Source: Anaspis maculata
Taxonomy: Eukaryota > Arthropoda > Insecta > Coleoptera > Scraptiidae
Direction: 5' to 3'
Length of the DNA: 64,000 nucleotides
Assembly (NCBI GenBank): GCA_949128115.1
Contig: OX421967.1
Span: 58,044,855-58,108,854, forward strand
Both the position numbers and the translations under genes were made by a program. Under the pieces are notes generated by a model. That model saw nothing but the letters and a program-made list of their open reading frames with translations. It ran no database searches and had not been told where the DNA came from. Below, piece after piece: positions 59,376 through 64,000 of the stretch. Each line of letters begins with the position of its first letter. The stretch's first letter is position 1.

Positions 59376-60009
59376 AAATTCCCAATCCAAAACCCACCCT
59401 GGAACAAGTACGTTCGACTGTATAAGTAGCTAGTTAACTATGAAGGCAGGTACTTGGGTAGATAGGATTATGTAGGTATAGGTACCTATCAAATTTTTCC
59501 AACATCAGTCATAATTGAAAGCAGGGCTGGGGCAGCAATGGGGTTTTTGGAAACCCCCTCTTGCCCTTTACGCCATTGCACTGCAAAGTCCTTTTCCTCC
59601 TTCTGTCCCTAAATCGGGTTGGATCACTATCGATTTAGGTTCGATGCTTTCCCCTGGAAACATCAAAATCCAAATGACGCGTTTTCCCCGAGAGGTTGTC
59701 GCAACCGTGGCGTGCCTAGCTGTGAGTTCTGAGACATAGAGCTGCATGCACCACACACTTCTGACGAAATCCAACGCGCAAGGTTTGCGAGGACCAGACG
59801 CTAAGGCTAGCTGCTAGCTTTGACTTCCATCTGTTGTGGAGTAGTTTCTCTATTATGGGAGACATTGTAAATTACAGGTTCCTGCAATTTGTGACCCTGT
59901 TTTGAAGGTTTGCGTAGAGCTCAGGGGGAGGAGCAGCAATGGCCGCGATGGACTCTTAATGACACAATAATATTACTCTTAGCCCTGATAAGCAGGGTCG
60001 GTCAGGGAG
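59376..60009. other. Noncoding stretch between satellite and LINE
   Basis: TAGGTACCTA microsatellite near 59470. Short frames at 59515-59774 on both strands lack recognisable domains. It could include the 3' UTR of the neighbouring LINE, but no poly(A)-like tail was placed. Confidence 0.35.
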
Positions 60010-61748
60010 ACCTAATAACACAAAAATATGCCAAAAGTGATAGCTAATGTGAATAAAGTCATAATAATAATAACACTATTATTTATTGATCCCGTTTTGG
60101 ACATCACAATAGATGTATAGGGACAAGTCATATAAACAATATAATTGCAGATGTGGGTAAGTGGATGGCATCCAAGCAAAATGTAAGAATCATTTCTCCT
60201 TTCCTCCTTTACCTGATACGCAAGTATACCAGGGATAGTCATGATTTGCATGCTCTCAAAAATCCCCCTGCAGCTCTGTCGCGGACTCATTAAAATTAAT
60301 GAGTTAAAATTGCTCGTAATGCCCTCTTCTGCATCCTGAGAATCCTTGATATTCCGGCGGATGCACCCCACACCAGAGTACCGTAAGAAACAATAGAGTG
60401 AAAATAGGCATAATAGTACAACTTCAGCACATGAACATCAACAAAAGCTCTCAATCTTTTTAATGCATATCACGTTGTTGCTACTCTTTCACAGAGACTA
60501 CTTATATGCAAATCCCACTTGCATTCTTCATCTATGGTGATTCCCAGAAATCGCGTTTCACTCACATGTTTCAAACTGTTACCATCCCCTCTAACTAATA
60601 CACTACTCGGATATCTTTCTTGAGTACACTTAAACTTTACTATCACAGATTTATCACAGTTTAGTTTCAGGCCGTTATTCAAAAACCACATATTAAAGTC
60701 CGACACCATAGAATTAGCCCTTGTTACAACTCCCTGTACATCATTAGATGACACTAACAAATTAGTGTCATCAGTAAACATGACTACATTGTTTGCATTG
60801 ATATCATTGACATAGATTATGTACAGCAATAGTCCAAGCACAGAGCCCTGAGGGACCCCCCTGTTTGACACTGACATCCCAGATTCTACCCCTTCCACCA
60901 CTGTATAATTCTGTCTGTTCTTCAGATACGTTTCAAACCACTCCCTTATTACGCCACGTACTCCATACCTATACAGCTTTCGCAGAAGTATCTCTTGATC
61001 GACAAGATCAAAGGCCTTGCTTAAATCTAAAAAAATGCCCACACATTGTTCACCCTTGTCGATCATCCTATGCACATCACTCACGAACCGCAGCAGCGCA
61101 TTCGCCGCTGACCCACCGCTGACCTTCCCTTGCAAAATCCGAACTGCGCATCGGAGGAAAGAAGACACAATCTGCACAAATAGGAAGTCAATTGATTGGC
61201 TACAACTTTTTCGATGATTTTCGAAATTGGACTTGATATTGCTATCGGCCTGTAGTTATCTGGTTGAGTCCTATCACCCTTTTTGTAGACAGGTACCAAT
61301 TTAGAAATTTTCAGACAATCAGGGAAGTAGCCTGTTGTTAATGAACAATTAACAATATGAACAAGCGGCAACTCTGGGATACAGTTCTTGATGAGATTCG
61401 AAGTGAGACCGTCCCTTCCCGCCGACTCAGAGCCCTTCATGTTCCGTGCAACACTCAAGATATCACTCTCATCCACCGGCTGGAAAAAAAAAATGAATCA
61501 ACAGTTTGCTCAATGTGGTTAAGAATAATATTTTGGATATCAGCCGCAGGGTATTCATTTGCAATTGAACTGGAATGCTTATTGAAAGCATTAGCCACAT
61601 GTATCGGCTCTTTAATTATTCCATTACCAGACGACATCGACAGCTCAATAGTTTCCGCTTTATTCCTTCTGCCAGCCTTATTCCCTATAATTTTCCAAAC
61701 AGTCTTAGACCTGTCGGAAGAATTTACGATCAAAGCATCATAGTGCAT
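60010..61748 (-). mobile_element. Non-LTR retrotransposon (Jockey/CR1-like), 5'-truncated and decayed
   Basis: The minus strand carries a reverse transcriptase in order. The linker frame is at 61748-61455, then the fingers with 'YKKGDRTQPDNYRPIAI' (61476-61081). The palm (61150-60470) has 'LDLSKAFDLVDQEILL', 'RGVPQGSVLGLLLYIIYVND' and 'FTDDTNLL', where the usual Ala of FADD is Thr. Then 'ETRFLGITIDEECKWDLHI' and a C-terminal part 'GTLVWGASAG', 'MSPRQSCRGIFESMQI' (60440-60170). At least three frameshifts or stops. The endonuclease is missing. Confidence 0.88.
60470..61150 (-). pseudogene. LINE reverse-transcriptase palm domain
   Basis: This frame contains the conserved blocks from 'CVGIFLDLSKAFDLVDQEIL' to 'FLGITIDEECKW'. 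It joins the upstream fingers only through a frameshift near 61130, where both frames overlap. The catalytic box reads FTDD, likely a degenerated FADD. Confidence 0.85.
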
Positions 61749-61774
61749 TCTTTTTGCTTCCTTGACTACCTTTC

Positions 61775-62364
61775 TATACAGGGTGTTTCAGTTTTAATCG
61801 AGCAAACTTTGGGATAAAATTCTTCCCATCCTCCTGATTCAGAAAAATATAACATACATGCCTTTCACTCGTTTCCTAAGAAATATACAGGGTGTCAAAG
61901 TTGATTTTTTTCGGTTTTCAAAATTTTAGAACTTGGGAACCGTTCAACCATAGTAGCTGAAATTAAGCATAGGCTGGTTTATCCGAACCGTCTACCTATC
62001 TGCCAAATTTTGAGAGAATCCAATCAGTGGCGTAGGAGTTATGGGGGGTCATTATTTATCAAGGTTCTACAGATGCTTCCAAAATAATGACCTCCCATAG
62101 CTTCTACGCCACTGGTTGGATTCTTTCAAAATTTGGCAGGTAGGTGAACGGTTCCGACAAACCAGCCTATGCTGAATTTCAGCTACTATGGTTGAACGGT
62201 TCTCAAGTTTCAAGATTTTGAAAACCGAAAAAAATTAACTTTGACACCCTGTATCTTTCTTAGGAAACGAGTGAAAGGCATGTATGATATATTTTTCTGA
62301 ATCAGGAGGATGAGGAGAATTTCATCCCAAAGTTTGCTCGATTAAAACTGAAACACCCTGTATA
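61775..62364. mobile_element. Foldback element with TATACAGGGTG ends, containing a second one
   Basis: 'TATACAGGGTGTTTCAG' at the left pairs with 'CTGAAACACCCTGTATA' at the right, with near-complete pairing of both arms. Inside, 61885-62254 has its own ends, 'ATACAGGGTGTCAAAGTT' and 'AACTTTGACACCCTGTAT', the same terminal motif. No ORF. Confidence 0.85.
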
Positions 62365-63283
62365 CCGTCCGTTTTTTATTTTAGGCCCCAGCCCGTAGCA
62401 TCTTTATTATGGGTTTCACACCCAATATATTATATATTTTTGAAATCACAAAAACAAGATCTTTCGACTGATGATATGTCAAATTATTTTTGACAGATGT
62501 CATTTTTTGACAAATGACAGAATATCACTTGTGACACATCATTTTAAAGCCCATAAAATTCCGAGGAGAACTGTGTTTTTATTTTTGTAAGAGGGTGTCT
62601 TTTACAGCTTCTAGGGGTCTTTCAATAGGAAAAAAATGTTGAATTTCAAAAATACATAATAAGTAAATAGGTAAAGCAGGTACCTATTTTTAATGTAAAC
62701 TAATGATAATGATGACTAATTAATCACAATGGAACAAAAAATGTCCTAAAGAAGTTGCTCGAATAACCGCCTCCTTGTTCCTTGAATGAAAGATTCGACG
62801 ATCAGTGAATTGGAGCTACCACCGGCCCAACGCGATGACATCCGAGCTTGCCAGAAATGACCCTCCTCGAGTTTTTATGAGCCTACCCGAAAGATAAGGT
62901 GTTTATAAAGTTTCCCAATAATTTGGACAATTTAAAAATCAGATAATCACCATTAGTTAATTTTAAAAATACCAATTACTTATTGAGTGGCTATTTCTGA
63001 AATTGACATTTTTTCCTATTGAAAGACCCCTAGAAGCTGTAAAAGACACCCTATTTAAAAAATAAAAACACAGTTCTCCTCAGAATTTAATAGGCTTTAA
63101 AATGATGTATCACAAGTACTATTCTGTCATTTGTCAAAAAATGACATCTGTCAAAAATAATTTGACATATCATCGATAGAAAGATCTTGTTTCTCTGATT
63201 TCAAAAATATATAATATCTCGGGTGTGAAATCCATAATAAAGATGCTACGGGCTGGGGCCTAAAATAAAAAACGGACGGTATA
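62361..63283. mobile_element. Foldback element with TATACCGTCCG ends
   Basis: The ends 'TATACCGTCCGTTTTTTATT' and 'AATAAAAAACGGACGGTATA' pair. The arms continue for about 200 bp ('AGGCCCCAGCCCGTAGCATC', 'GATGCTACGGGCTGGGGCCT') and further blocks pair up to the centre ('TTTACAGCTTCTAGGGGTCT' and 'AGACCCCTAGAAGCTGTAAA'). It shares TATA with the neighbour on each side. Confidence 0.85.
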
Positions 63284-64000
63284 CAGGGTGGTGAAAATTT
63301 CGATGCTCACCATTGGTATCTTGGAAACGCTAAGAGATACGAGGTCGGTTAAATTAGAAAAAAGTTGCGCATTTTTGTGGCGATTGAGAATCTGAAAAGA
63401 AACTTTGAATATTTTGATTGGTTTACGATTTATCACGAAAAAACTGAAAATTTTGATTTCAGAAATTATTTTTTATCTTTCCAACCATTCAAGCTATTTC
63501 AATCAAACTTGGTAGTTTTATGTTTTTGATCACTCCGAGTCGATCAACGTTGGCAGAAATTTTCCAGGCCTTCTAGATGTCAAATTATGATAGTCAACTT
63601 TTGTTTTTCTTATGGCCGCCATATTGGATTTTTGCACAAATAGATAGAGAAAAAAATTAGCTTTCCGAATTAGTAACCAACATGTTATTTTTATGACATT
63701 TTAAGCGTCAAATTTTGAAATTCTCGTAAATTATTGACAAAATCGGGAATGCTTTGAAAAACAATTGAAATATTATCAATAGCAACAACAAAAAAGTGAC
63801 AGATGGTGTGCAATTGACGTATCTAACTTCTTAATCGTGTTTTGTGCTTGTTTGTACCGGTAGTTCATAAATTGAATGGGTCAAGGATGTCTGTGAGTTC
63901 AAAAACGTCTGTCGGAACTAGCATATCGTTCTTGTTAAAGTTTGACAAATTTATTAGAAAAGGAGTAAGGATTACCCTAGTTTCGACAGACGTTTTTGAA
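63280..64000. mobile_element. Start of another CAGGGTG element, running off the window
   Basis: Begins TATACAGGGTGGTGAAAATT. No matching right end is present in the window. Contains a 'GGCCGCCATATTGG' phrase near 63613. The last 103 bases are framed by a perfect 17-bp inverted repeat (63898-63914 and 63984-64000). Confidence 0.5.

Overview
This is a eukaryotic, almost certainly insect, nuclear window. Genes are split by GT-AG introns, two belong to the insect-restricted takeout/JHBP family, and a fatty acyl-CoA reductase exon is present. Most of the rest is decayed transposons, foldback elements and satellite DNA. TAGGTACCTA-type microsatellites are scattered throughout. A hemipteran (perhaps a mealybug-like sternorrhynchan) is my guess, but Lepidoptera cannot be excluded from sequence alone. 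There are no operons, CRISPR arrays or other prokaryotic features.

Layout. 0.2-1.7 kb is a short-motif satellite containing an 845-bp direct duplication. 2.3-2.5 kb holds the first coding exon of a fatty acyl-CoA reductase (minus strand) that leaves the window on the left. 3.6-14.4 kb and 14.8-28.8 kb hold two tandem minus-strand takeout-like genes. I assembled each from four exons; both give exactly 762 nt of CDS (253 aa) with the same intron phases (1, 2, 1). Their introns are swollen. Intron 3 of the downstream copy (9.5 kb) holds a mariner-like remnant, a TTAA-flanked foldback, a decayed Ty3/gypsy pol and a nest of foldback elements. In the upstream copy, intron 3 (5.4 kb) and intron 2 (7.8 kb) are filled by two unrelated satellites, the second with a higher-order period of about 750 bp.

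28.9-35.1 kb is gene-poor, with a hairpin repeat cluster (33.8-34.4 kb) and a 506-bp terminal-inverted-repeat element with an 8-bp flanking repeat. At 35.26-37.98 kb a plus-strand C2H2 zinc-finger ORF is cut by a 938-bp piggyBac-like nonautonomous element (perfect 16-bp TIRs starting CCC, TTAA on both sides). On either side of the insert the zinc-finger frame is open.

38.8-39.5 kb holds a LINE reverse-transcriptase scrap and a small TIR element carrying a 77-nt hairpin. 39.9-55.8 kb is a satellite of 551-bp monomers (about 29 copies), including an apparently very recent tandem duplication of an 8-monomer, 4415-bp block. Diverged monomers continue to 59.4 kb, interrupted by two insertions. 60.0-61.7 kb is a frameshifted non-LTR retrotransposon (minus). 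61.8-64.0 kb is a set of foldback elements ending in TATACAGGGTG, some nested.

The genes do not form one pathway as far as the sequence shows. The takeout pair would encode secreted carriers of small hydrophobic ligands, FAR a lipid-reducing enzyme, and the zinc-finger gene a nuclear DNA-binding protein. The most notable material is structural: satellite-filled introns inside otherwise intact genes, a precise TTAA insertion into a zinc-finger ORF, a dated satellite expansion, and nested foldbacks.
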